NCBI RefSeq assembly: GCF_932276165.1
Contig: NC_063999.1
Location: 4,714,501-4,778,500 of the forward strand
Reading direction: 5' to 3'
DNA from: Plutella xylostella
Lineage: Eukaryota > Arthropoda > Insecta > Lepidoptera > Plutellidae
DNA length: 64,000 nucleotides
How positions within the stretch are numbered: position 1 is the first letter of the stretch; every line of letters begins with the position of its first letter. Under the pieces are notes generated by a model. It searched no databases, was not told the origin of the DNA, and worked only from the letters and a program-made list of their open reading frames with translations. The translations under genes were made by a program, and so were the position numbers. This document shows positions 24,010 through 37,605 of the stretch, piece after piece.

Positions 24010-24240
24010 TGAGTGCAGTTTCTTCTTCAATCCCGTTACTCCTCCGAGGAGTCTGGGGCTGACACCAGGCGCTTCCATCCTTCTCTGTCGTGGGCCAGCA
24101 AGTTGAGCTCTGGCCACGACTTCCCTTTCTCTTGGGTCTCGCTGTATATGGACCGCTTCCAAGTATGAGCTGGTCGACCGGGTCGCCTTGAACCGTCCTG
24201 GGGTTTCCATTGTAGGGCCACTTTCGGGATATGGTCAGCA
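24010..24240 (-). pseudogene. LINE ORF2 C-terminal fragment
   Basis: The minus strand encodes ALQWKPQDGSRRPGRPAHTW, then KRSIYSETQEKGKSWPELN, LLAHDREGWKRLVSAPDSSE and a stop. This is the conserved tail found at the end of RTE/BovB-like ORF2 proteins. Only about 70 residues remain. Confidence 0.7.
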
Positions 24241-24400
24241 GTGCAGTTTGCCTACTGGAAACGCAGCCTAAGATATTTAGCTAGTTTTCTTCCAACTGAG
24301 TGCTTCCTAGTGCCCACTTGCACTCTGTAAACCTATTATGCAGTAGGTAGCAAGTTAAGCAGGTAACTTTGAAACTTGATGAGCTTTTCAGCTAACTATA

Positions 24401-24958
24401 TTAAGGGCGGATTCGACCAACGTCGAGTAACTTTTTACTCACGAGTAAAGTACCAGTTACTCGCGAGTAAGCAGATTTTGCATTCTACCAAACCTGAAAC
24501 CAAGATAAGTAGCTTATCCCAAGAATAAAATGTTATACCGCCAAAATTGACCGTGTAACGAGCTTATCCGAGAGTAATTTTGTAATGGCGGCAGCACATC
24601 AGCTGATTAGAAAACCGTCATAATGACATATAAACACATCTGTCAAAACATAAACAAAAGTACGTTAAAAGGCAAAATCTCAGAATAACAACAGCGAATA
24701 AAATATTAAAACATAAACAATTTCATACTTTTATAATCCATTCAAACTAAGTTGGCATGTCATTTCTATTGCATGCTTTGAAACGCAGCTATTTTTATTT
24801 TAGTTGCATTACAGTTTCGTTCCTCGTTCATTCAATTTAATCATGGTATAACTTGGTAGAATGCAAATGTACTTATCCTAGATATTTACTCGCGTATAAA
24901 TTTTATTCCGGTATAGTTATTCTCGTGTAACGTGATGTTTGGACGAATTCACCCTTAA
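24401..24958. mobile_element. TTAA-flanked MITE, 558 bp
   Basis: Left TTAAGGGCGGATTCGACCAA and right (complement TTAAGGGTGAATTCGTCCAA) ends are inverted copies. TTAA on both ends suggests a piggyBac-type target. The left part contains several ACTCGYGAGTAA words. There is no coding capacity. Confidence 0.75.
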
Positions 24959-25002
24959 TCGTCTTACTACGTAGGTAAAAAAAACTTCAAGGGAGCTTGA
25001 AG

Positions 25003-25519
25003 CATTTGTTAGTCGTATACCTCGAAATCAAAAAATCCTTGTAGCTTTTCACCTATTCGCATTTCGCCGCGATATCAAAATTTCTAAATAGATTTTTATT
25101 CTTGTAGTATAATTTTTGATCGCTACTGACAATTGTCTGAAAAAATCATAGTAGATTTACTTTCCTGCCTGCCTTCACTGTAGTCGCTTTTCACCTTGAT
25201 AGATATTTGTTTGTAATGCATTATTAGGTACATTTATCGCGATATTTCTTTTACACTACAACAATATGCGACCCAAATAAGATGCGCCATAAAATACTTA
25301 CCTGCTATTCAAAATATATGCAGCTTAATAAATAAGCTATTGATAATACATGCTACATAAAAATTTGCTACTGTTGTAAAAATCTGTTAAAAATATATGC
25401 TAGTAACAAAATATACTACCGATATTATACGCTACAACAAAAAACGCTATCGAGGTGAAATGCGAATAGGTGAAAAGCTACAAGGATTTTTTGATTTCGA
25501 GGTATACGACTAACAAATG
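25003..25519. mobile_element. MITE with 63-bp perfect TIRs and 8-bp target duplication
   Basis: The ends begin CATTTGTTAGTCGTATACC and are identical inverted copies for about 63 bp. GCTTGAAG is duplicated directly at 24995-25002 and 25520-25527. The interior (25290-25450) has loosely spaced GCTA/GCTAC words. The 8-bp duplication and CA..TG ends point to hAT-like mobilisation. Perfect arms and duplication suggest recent insertion. Confidence 0.85.
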
Positions 25520-25527
25520 GCTTGAAG

Positions 25528-26735
25528 CTTGCGTGTACGGTCAGACTAGACATCAGATTTATAGGTATTTAACCACAGTGAATCTGAGTTTAAAAGGTTT
25601 GGAATGATTTTACGGGTAGGTATATAATAAATAAGAAAACCAGTGAATGATAAAAGCAAGTAAATAATATAATCTGTGACCTGATTCTAATGCTATATTT
25701 ACACAAATTCACATGTTAAGACAGGAATGTACCACTGAATTTTCAAAAGCATTTATTTATGCAGGACTTTTATTGGCTTAATATTACCTAAAAATACAAA
25801 GAAGGACTGATCTGCAAAATTAGGCTATGGGGAAATGTAGGTTTCAATAATTTCAAATGGCATTGGCAGTAGGAAGGGTTGGTAAAATATACTTATTTTA
25901 TAACAGATCTATAGTAATTACAAAGTAAAGAGTACTTTGGGTTTCTAAACGAAAAGCAAAATTAGCAGACATTAAAGAATTTGAAACTATAGCTTACCAT
26001 ATAAATTTTGAAACAGATCCGAAATCTGAAAGTTTTTCATTATACTTATCTAATAAAAGTAGAAAACAATGTTTTTAGTACTTAACATGTGTTGAGTTAC
26101 ATAATATATGTTTTTGGTTAGGTTCTACTCGGTAAAACAACAATTTTATAATGTATAAATATGTACGAAAACTATATTTTAAAAATAAATAAAACAGGTA
26201 AGGTTTAAAATGAATTTTAGATCAATAAAAAAATATTTATCCAATCTTTAGCATTTTCAAGTTGCTTACATAATATATCTTACTTAGATCCTAACTTTAT
26301 GTAGGTAATAAGAATAAGTTATGTTGTAGTAGCTTTATAAAATAATAAAAATTTATAACAATTCGAACAGAAGATTTTTTACTTTGATATAAAACACTTT
26401 ATAGAAAGTGTTTTGTGGTTTTTTCTACTGTAATTTCTTTCTCAAATGCATTAACAAAACAAAATGAAACCTAAATGACACAGCAATGCTATGAAAATGT
26501 TACCATTTTCATAGCATTCCTGTTAGTATGTTATTTGAGACTCCCTATAATTAAAATCATATGATCCAAAATAACAGAACAGGTGGCTATAGAATCATAC
26601 ATCTACATACCAACAACAAATACCATTTATCTAATATTCAATATCTTCAGACTTATGCCAATACTATTACCGTAGCTTATACAAAAGAACTTTGACTTAT
26701 CATTGCGTGTTGTTCAACAGATGTTTCTAGATCTC
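25528..26735 (-). other. Downstream region/3' UTR side of LEPROT with stem-loops
   Basis: AT-rich, no other gene. Two perfect hairpins lie here: AAAACACTTT-ATAG-AAAGTGTTTT (26391-26414), and arms of AATGCTATGAAAATG around TTAC (26485-26518). Both fall within 350 nt of the LEPROT stop and would be in its 3' UTR if the transcript extends that far. Confidence 0.5.
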
Positions 26736-29365
26736 TCACCACATGGCATAATCTGAGTCGTCCATATCGAAGATGGTGAAAAAGCCGATGATGGTGAGGT
26801 AGACGATGACGTTGCCGGCCAGAGTGAGGTAGCAAGCGCCGGTCATGATCTAGGAATTTTATGAAAAAAAATTACATATCATATCGTAGCAGCATCAGTA
26901 GCAGTTGTGTTGAGAGACTTTGGCTGTGGCTATGAAAAAAGAAGAATGCAATGATATAAGAAGGCGTCTATCTTCAACCTGAGTCTCAGGATCAAACTGT
27001 TTGCGCTGAGGTGGAACATATGTTTCTTTTGCTAACTGTACATGGATTTATAGATTAACGTAACTTTATGTGGCTTTTTTAAACTAAATTAATCTACTAG
27101 CTTTGTCCGTTTATTTGCTATTGCTTACCTTCTGACGTTGTTTTAAGATCTATAGATAAATTTAAGATATGAAACAAAACAACCAAAACCATAATTACTA
27201 ATGAATTGTTCCAACACTCACCACTGAAGCCCTTGCGAGGACAATGGGCAGCGCAAACGAGCTGACAATGAGGCCCATGGTGAGGAAGATGGCGGACTCC
27301 ATGCACGGGGAGTTGGCCCCGCCAGCGCTGTCCGTGTGCCTGCGGGCTATCATTGTGGGGATCGGGCTCAGCACGTAGAACAGCACCACGAAGAACGGCC
27401 ACCATACTCTGCGAATGTGTACAAATGGGGTTGTGTTATTTGTTATAAGGTGTCGTGAGCCATGGTTTGTTTAAAATATAAAAAAGTTGTGGATGTAGGT
27501 TTGAAATATATATTTTTTTACCATTATACAGGGATGTGCTATGCTAACATAATTATGGCTACTTTAACATGGTAAAATTTATATTTTAAATGAAACTTAC
27601 ACCAGAATTGTGTTAAAAGAAATTTACTATGTTTTACTTACTTATATTGAGGGAGTGCACATGCGAGGATGACAAAGGTCATTCCAATCGAACCCGCAAA
27701 TGCCAGAGACACCAAACTAAAATAAAAAATATTGTTAAAATTATCATCACTCTTAAAATTCTGCAGGCACGAATTCTAATTTTAGCAATGTGAAACTATA
27801 AATTTTGCACTAGATAAGAATTTGTGGCCGCAGAATGACATAATTATCTTCAACCAATCTGTGAAGTGTGAAGATCATGGTAATAACCCTCCAGGCTTGC
27901 TGTCTTGCTATGGCATATTTATAGAGTAACATAATTTACATTCAATTTTTACATACAATAAGGACAATAATATATATTATACATATTTACCACAACAGTA
28001 TTTTTGTATCAGTTATCATCAGAAACAAAATTATTGTTAAGTATTGAAAATAATGCATCTAAATTTCACAGGCAAATGACGGGGCCTTTGTGAAATGGTG
28101 GTAGAGTAACATTATGACTACAAAACAAGTCTTCTTCTTCTTCTTCCTTGCCTTATCCTTATTTAGGGTCGGCTTTGTTGGTCATGTCACGCCATTTTAC
28201 CCTATCCTCTGTCATATCCTCATTCACTCCACACTCTCTCATATTTTCTTTCACGCAATCAAGCCACGTCTTTCTTGGTCTTCCTCTCTTGCGCCTTCCT
28301 TCGGGTCTCATTTCCAACACTTTCTTTGTCACATAATCATCTTCTCTTCTCATGACATGCCCAAACCAAGAAAGACGATGGCTTTTCATCTTCTCCACTA
28401 TAGGAGCCACTTTCATACTTCCCCTTATATACTCATTGCGTATTCTATCTTTTCTTGTAACACCACACATCCATCTCAACATTCGCATCTCTGTCACATG
28501 CATCCTTTTCTCATCGCATACTTTGGTTGCCCAGCACTCAGCCCCATACAACATCACCGGCCTTATGACGCTTTTATATATTTTGCCTTTGATCTTAATT
28601 GGCATCTTGCGATCACACGTCGTGCCGGTGAGTTGTTTCCATTTCATCCATCCTGCATTCATTCGTCTCGTCACATCCCTGTCAATACTTCCATCACTCT
28701 GTAGAAGGGAGCTGAGGTATCGGAAATCCTCACCTACTGCCAGTGGCGAGGTACCCAGAGATATATGACTACAAAACAAGTATAATATACATAAGACATA
28801 CAAAACAAGTAATTGTAAAATTCTATGTCAAATAAACCATATTTCATTTCATTTCAGGACTGTAGGTAATGTGATAATATTTATTATGTGGTTCAAATTA
28901 AACTTTGATATAAGTAACCACTTGATAATTTAATATCATTTGATGTTATGTTGATGTTGATATTTGTGTCAAATTATTCCGCTTACAATTTCACCAATAG
29001 GTAAAAGTAATCCAAATTAAAGTCTAGATGGCTTTGTTAGCAATCAATCTTGAAGTATAATCATCCAAAGCTATATGTAAAATATAGAGAGCAGAGCAAA
29101 ATGAAAAAAGTATCATAAATTTAAAGCTCAGTTTTTGATGTTTTGGTAAATAAGTCTTTTGTTTACTTACCCTGTATGATTCAGAAGACACATACATGAA
29201 AAGAAAATTAATTATATTAGATTATAATACGCTAGATTAAATAAGAAAGTTGAAAATACATTATTGTTATTAAAAATCTTGTGAGTCATTGAATCAAGAT
29301 GGTAAAAGGACAAACAAATTATTTAGACTTGCAACGATGTATACAATACCTTTAATGCCAGCCAT
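26736..29365 (-). CDS. LEPROT: LEPROT/Vps55-family endosomal membrane protein
   Basis: Exons on the minus strand are 29365-29350 (MAGIK + 1 nt), 29171 (one nt), 27716-27642, 27408-27222 and 26849-26736. The sum is 393 nt, 130 residues; the family is about 131. The protein reads MAGIKGLVSLAFAGSIGMTF, ...ILACALPQYKVWWPFFVVLF, YVLSPIPTMIARR, ...AIFLTMGLIVSSFALPIVLA, ...ACYLTLAGNVIVYLTIIGFF, and an acidic tail DMDDSDYAMW. Four hydrophobic segments lie at about 7-27, 33-53, 70-92 and 97-119. Known members act in late endosome to vacuole/lysosome sorting and limit surface levels of receptors. All large-exon junctions have clean GT/AG sites and matching phases. The uncertain part is the 5' end: MAGIK is the family N-terminus, but its junction needs the 1-nt exon. 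An alternative start at 29193 (MCLLNHTG) keeps frame without it. The intron between 29171 and 27716 contains a recent LINE insertion. Confidence 0.9.
28131..28763 (-). mobile_element. 5'-truncated RTE/BovB-like LINE in a LEPROT intron
   Basis: The minus frame encodes RYLSSLLQSDGSIDRDVTRR, KSVIRPVMLYGAECWATK, EMRMLRWMCGVTRKDRIRNE, RLSWFGHVMRRED, RRKRGRPRKTWLD and ends ADPK-stop. This is the thumb/C-terminal part of RTE-type ORF2. The 3' tail is a GAA-repeat (CTT on plus, 28131-28146). The 18-bp sequence TATGACTACAAAACAAGT is duplicated exactly at 28113-28130 and 28764-28781. The frame is still open, so the copy is young. Confidence 0.9.
29171..29171 (-). other. Candidate single-nucleotide exon of LEPROT
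   Basis: On the minus strand the sequence is CATACAG-G-GTAAGT: a good acceptor preceded by TTTTCTTTTC and pyrimidine-rich sequence, one base, and a consensus donor. Using just this G joins AAA G (exon 1) to G and T TTG, giving K-G-L and restoring the conserved LEPROT N-terminus. See findings. Confidence 0.45.
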
Positions 29366-29790
29366 TATACTTATTTCTAAGTAAAATCTAGTGCAAAAAC
29401 TAGAAAAATTCTAATTGTTTACAGTATAATCGTAAAACCCATACAAAACACGAATTCTCTAAACTTTGCAAATAAATTCCACTTTGTGTTGTGAAATGTC
29501 AAAATTTTAAAAACAAAAATAGGGATGGGATTTGATATTGGTGCAGCTTGCCCTTCACACTGTCAGTCACTGTCTTGACTCGACTCGCTACTGTCCCCGT
29601 CTAGGTTTTCTGTTTAATTATTTTCTCTAATGTAATGGTAACATAGTTTTTTTTTATCGTTCTACCTAGTCTGTGGTTATTGCTGTTGCTGTTGCTGGAT
29701 TGTTTACAATTTAATTTGAGGTTGCTGAAATTCATTATAAAATTCTCAAAAAGTTACTTATTTACTGTGAATTTAGGGTAAATATTTATC
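29366..29790. promoter_or_regulatory. Bidirectional promoter region of LEPROT (-) and RPB5 (+)
   Basis: The two start codons are 425 bp apart and diverge. There is no TATA box. An arthropod initiator-like TCAGT occurs at 29563-29567, and TAGGGATGGG (29520-29529) is shared with the Arp3 upstream region. Both genes are housekeeping types, consistent with a shared TATA-less promoter. Confidence 0.65.
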
Positions 29791-32941
<3,151 letters not shown>

Positions 32942-32966
32942 GATTAGACTATATTATTAAGTATTC

Positions 32967-32972
32967 AATAAA
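32967..32972 (+). terminator. PolyA signal of RPB5
   Basis: AATAAA lies 26 nt after the TAA stop (32939-32941). Confidence 0.75.
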
Positions 32973-33503
32973 CCATTTTTACAGTGTAATGTCGATTATA
33001 TCTATGACTTATACCTTGTAGGCTCTATTAAAATTTCGTACTTAGGACGACGCCTCATTAGACATAATGTACTTAATATATATTATGTCTTTCGATTAGC
33101 TTCCTGGAGTAAGTAAATAATATCTTCAAATACCAATGATTAATTGCATGAAACAAAAGAAAACCTTAGTAATAAGCTTCTATGAGCATTGTTACGGGAT
33201 CAAGAATTTGGCGCAATCAATCCATAATAAAACTATTTCTCTTGCGGTCGCACCGTTACTTGGGCCATCCAGGGCGGTGTTTAATTGTTAAATACCATGT
33301 CCAAATCTAAAAGGTAACTTTCGTAAAATACCATAACCGAAGTAACGCGTACTAACGCATCCAGCTGACGTTTGATGTTCGCGCTACAGAGATGTATTGC
33401 GTGGTGGAGGTGACTGCTTCCTGATTGATCTGTTTACGTATCCTACATGTATGGGGTAAAAAAAAATACGTTACGCTAAATAAATAAAAAAGAATGAAGT
33501 TTA

Positions 33504-33554
33504 TACAGGCGGTTGCAAAAATTGTATACTAAGCCTAAAGGAGGTGACTCAGGA
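33504..33554 (+). repeat. Half of the CAGGnGGTTGCAAAAA MITE family
   Basis: TACAGGCGGTTGCAAAAATT then GTATACTAAGCCTAAAGGAG matches the left arm of the complete copy at 44754-44874. Confidence 0.6.
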
Positions 33555-33730
33555 GCTTTCTGAACATCTTGTTCTTCTATCAATTTTATATATTATTATA
33601 CACATTATATTGTATATCGGTATCGCTCGTAGAACAATACCCTTTATAATACTGCCGAACCGCATATTATACTCGAATTTATCAATTCCAATTATTTTTG
33701 GACTAGGTGTAATTAAAAGCATGACGCTTA

Positions 33731-33878
33731 GTGCCAATTTCTCCATAGTCGGTTATCTAACCGACAGAGATTGATTTATAAATTAAACGTCATCTCCATA
33801 TAAAATTCATGACAGATGTGTCAAAAGTCAACCACTACTCCCTGGTTATGCTCTAACCGACTATGGAGAAATTGGTAC
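33731..33878. mobile_element. Short PIF/Harbinger-like MITE, 148 bp
   Basis: GTGCCAATTTCTCCATAGTC at the left is repeated inverted at the right (one mismatch in the first 24 bp). TTA occurs at 33728-33730 and 33879-33881 as a 3-bp duplication. Confidence 0.75.
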
Positions 33879-33961
33879 TTATCATCGTACCCAAGTAGAC
33901 GATACTGTTAGTTAAGTTTCTACTCTATTTTCTAGATAGTTAAACACATTTTTTTTTTTAT

Positions 33962-35949
33962 AGTTAAACACATTTATTTACAAAAGCACAATACAATTTA
34001 AAGACACATAGATTTGCCAAACCGTGAGGTTTGTTGGCAGAAAATCCTCTCGTTTACAATACGAAGTTTACATTGTATTGAGCAAGTATGTAAGTACACA
34101 AATGAACAATATAAGAAGGTACAGATCAATCATAATCATCTTGATAAGGCAGAAGATAGGTAATAATACACTAGTTGTTCATATTTAATATGTCATGTAT
34201 GAAAATATATTACAGGACAATAAGGTTCTTTATCTTCAACAGTAAGTACAGTAAACAAAGTCACAGTAATTCACCGGGCATGTAATGTAATTTCAACTTA
34301 GTTTTAAGCATATTTTTACTTGTACAATTCAGCAAAACATCCGTCGGCAATTTATTACATAATCTAGGAAGTAGAAACGAAATGGTTCTTTCTCCATAAT
34401 AGTTATTAGCTTTTTTTGTTTGAAACATTTTTCTAGTTACTTTTCTTGTTTGAATTTTATGGCTGACACAGTCCAGGCTCTTTACATTATTTATATTTTC
34501 TATGTGAGTCACATATTTTACCTTCTCATGTATAGGTAGTATTTTACATATATTAAACAGCTTATCATATTCATGGTTACAACTCAATTTAGTTTTTTTA
34601 TCAACTAGGAACTTTAAACATCTTATTTGCAATGACTTAATTCCATCAAGGTAGGTTTTAAAAGTGTGACCGTAACTGCTTAGCCCATAAGATACTACAG
34701 AATCAAACAAAGCATAATAAACAGATAACAGGGTCGATCGACTAACAATGCCACTAAGATAGTAAAACTTACCCAGTATACATCTTAACTTTTTACATAC
34801 TTCTTTTATATGCGTTTTCCAACTCATATTAGTGTCTATTGTCAGACCTAAATATTTATATTGTTTTACAAATTCTAATGCATCACATTTACAGTGCGCT
34901 AAACGGTTATGTAAACAGTCGTAGCTATGACCTATCACTTGCAGGCTCTGACTGTCTTTGCCATTATAGGGTGAGTGTATATACATGCATTTAGTCTTTT
35001 TTATGTTAAGTATTATACCATTGTCATGCGCCCATTTTGTAATGCTATTGAAATCATCCTGTATCTTAGAATTAATAGCTTTTAAATCTTTACCTGCACT
35101 AAGTATACACATGTCGTCGGCGTACATATACACTTTACAATTTTGAACTACATTTGACACACTATTTACATGCATTATATAGCCAATAGGCCCATAAACT
35201 GAACCTGTTGGTACCCCGTATTTTATTTGTTCCGCGTGACTATGGTTGTTATCTACGACTGTCTGCATTTTCCTATTGTTAAGGTAGCAGCGGAACCACT
35301 CACTCATCGGGCCCCGTATACCGCACTCATTCATGGCACGGATTAATAGGTCGTGGTCTAAAGTATCAAATGCTTTTTTGTAATCTATAAATATGGCCAA
35401 AACTTGATTCTTATTATGTAAATACTCATTAATATCATTTGTAAACTTTGATAAGGCCGATGTCGTGCTATGGTTGCGCCTGAAGCCATACTGATTACTA
35501 GACAAGATTTCGTGTTTTTCTAAGAATTTTGTAACTTGTGCAACAATAGCTTTTTCTGTAATTTTATTAATAACTGACAAGATGGCAATAGGACGATAGT
35601 TTGAGTAGTCAGTGTGGCTCCCCTGCTTAAATATTGGTCTGATAAGTGATAATTTTAGCTGATCTGGATAAATACCTTTTTTGACACTTACATTTATGAA
35701 ATGAGCTATGACAGGACTAATTTTACATTTAATTAGCTTCAAATCCTGAATTCTTATTTTGTCTGAACCGGGTGACTTATTAATTGACATTTTATCTATA
35801 ATTTTTTCGACACATGATGCTGTAATTGGTTGAAATCTAAAACTTACATTACAGATACACTGTGGTAGTACGTATCTCGTGCGGCGTTGACAATGCGCAC
35901 GCGACGGTTTGCGCACTAGTTCACACGGACCGCGGGCAGGGTGCCACAC
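33962..35949 (-). mobile_element. LINE of CR1/Jockey type with 562-codon RT frame
   Basis: The open frame 35949-34261 encodes a reverse transcriptase. Blocks in order: INKSPGSDKI, YSNYRPIAILSVINKITEKA, GFRRNHSTTSAL, FIDYKKAFDTLDHDLL (motif A), GVPTGSVYGPIGYIMHVNSV (motif B region), YMYADDMCIL (catalytic YADD), and NIKKTKCMYI. A thumb/C-terminal region ends MPGELL. The apurinic endonuclease and ORF1 are absent: RT homology begins about 30-40 residues in, so the first residues up to roughly 35850 are probably flanking sequence. GVPTGSVYGP is unusual against the common GVPQGSILGP. The frame has no stops, suggesting recent insertion. The 3' UTR probably extends toward the T run near 33950. Confidence 0.85.
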
Positions 35950-36364
35950 ACCCGCGTGGGTTATGTACTACACTTCAATAATAAACTACTTGTTACGAGA
36001 AAAATCTAATAATTGCTAATGTAATAGGAAAAGTTAACTAATTGTCAAAAAACCAAGATTCACGTAACTTTTTAATACATTCGTGTGTTTTTAAAGGATC
36101 ACTAGTAGTAGTAATAAAGGACCCGAAAATATACCGGTTTTTCTAGTACCCGTCTTTGGGCGCTTTCTTGAATGTGATTTATGTGTGAGCGGGGCGGGCG
36201 GATTCGAAAGCACAGCTTTAATTAACCAGGTGTGTTTGAAAACATTGGTGACCTTTTGTGCTTCTTTTATAAGACCTTTGTGCTGTTTCATAAAAGTGAC
36301 TTGGTGATTGAAAGTTTGCAACTTTACCAGTGAAAAAAGCTCGGCGAAGCTGCTTAGGATTTTG

Positions 36365-36390
36365 ATGCGAATCGTGACTGTATGTGTATG
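36365..36390 (+). other. Possible first coding exon (MRIVTVCVW)
   Basis: ATGCGAATCGTGACTGTATG continues TGTATG and meets GTAAGA, a good donor at 36391. The short hydrophobic start resembles the split signal peptide of small insect secreted proteins. No matching second exon was recognised. Low confidence. Confidence 0.2.
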
Positions 36391-37305
36391 GTAAGATTTT
36401 TTTTATTAACTTTAGTCATTTAAGCTACCAATATAACTGGGCAGTTTAGGTAAGTACCAATACAGGCAGTTTAGATCATCATTTAAGAGTATGTTATGTG
36501 TAGGTTTACACATCCGTGTAATTTTAAGGTGTTTTTATGTTTTAATTATTGGTTTTGTTTGCTTGATTGGATTTATTTCTTATCATTATGAAATTTAATA
36601 AACTACACTTACTTTAGTTCCTGAAATAGGTAACCTGCATAGAGCTATAGTTTGGTACCTTTGTTAGGTATCTTGACGATAAATTTATACAAATTCCATT
36701 CAATCGAGGTAGGAATCATTTAATAGAGGTTCCGAGTTCGAATCCTGGCATATATTGATGTCTTCAATAGAATTACCATTGCAAACAATAGGTATTCCAC
36801 TTCCTACCACAGCCTTCCCTTCCTACTATCGTTCACGCATATATTTATAACGTAGTGTTTTTTTCTCTGTGGCATAAGGAAGCATTCGTAGTGGATTAAT
36901 TAATTCACATTTCCATGACAAATAAATTATCTAGGTAGTAGGTAGTAGTAGCAGTATACCCTATTATTGTCTTTGTTAGTTCTATGACCGTCATAATGCT
37001 GAATAAGAAATCCTTATTTTAGTAGATAGTGGTATTATTGAGTTAAAGTTATATACTATAGGTGTAGATTGTTAGGTATTACTTTTATATTATTCAAATG
37101 CATAACCTACTTTTCTATTGCTAAGTCATAAGTTCTGCATAAGTTAATCACGATTATTGAAGATATGTTAGGTATGTATAGTTTAAATGGAAAGAAAGTT
37201 ACGATCCACGATGATGTTTGACTAATAGGTCGTGCTGTGCGTAAAATTATTCATATTGTGAGTGTTTCCAAATTGGAAACATAGCTTTAGATTATAGCAA
37301 CAAAA
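36391..37305. other. Unannotated AT-rich sequence
   Basis: Nothing recognised except an isolated B-box-like GAGTTCGAATCC at about 36729, discussed under rejected items. Confidence 0.4.
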
Positions 37306-37605
37306 ATAGACGCATTTTTCCTGAAATAAAAATGACATATTATGTATCTAGCCTATCTGAAACCTAGTTAAACATTGTGAGATATGGCGTTTCGACTTTC
37401 TCCGTGTTCGGCATCATAAGGGTCACAGTGACAGTTAAATAAAGTCCATTTTTCTCTCCACCTTTAGTTTGCAAGGTGCGGGTGCCTATATAAATAGAGT
37501 GAGTCGCCCGCGCGCCTCAGTTGTAATATCACCATGCAGAAATGACTAGGTTTCAGATAGGCTAGATACATAATATGTCATTTTTATTTCAGGAAAAATG
37601 CGTCT
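37306..37605. repeat. 300-bp inverted-repeat unit with promoter-like core
   Basis: Arms of about 60 bp (left AGACGCATTTTTCCTGAAAT at 37308; right, complement, ending GTCTA at 37606) flank a core at 37383-37523 holding TATATAAATAG and TCAGTT. The inner edge of each arm is GCCTATCTGAAACCTAGT, the same word as in the terminal repeats of 37607-42225. Confidence 0.65.
37487..37522 (+). promoter_or_regulatory. Promoter-like module, left copy (TATA + Inr)
   Basis: TATATAAATAG at 37487-37497 and the arthropod initiator TCAGTT at 37517-37522 place the A of the initiator 32 bp after the TATA start. The module 37350-37523 is identical to the inverse of 42040-42213. Confidence 0.55.

Noticed and set aside
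28114..28768. Plus-strand frames of 196 and 138 codons
   Set aside because: Antisense to the RTE-like LINE fragment.
29171..29193. LEPROT start at 29193 giving MCLLNHTG
   Set aside because: Keeps frame but loses the family MAGIK N-terminus; retained only as an alternative.
36720..36745. B-box-like GAGTTCGAATCC, possible tRNA or SINE
   Set aside because: No A-box at the right distance and no cloverleaf; probably chance or a decayed SINE.
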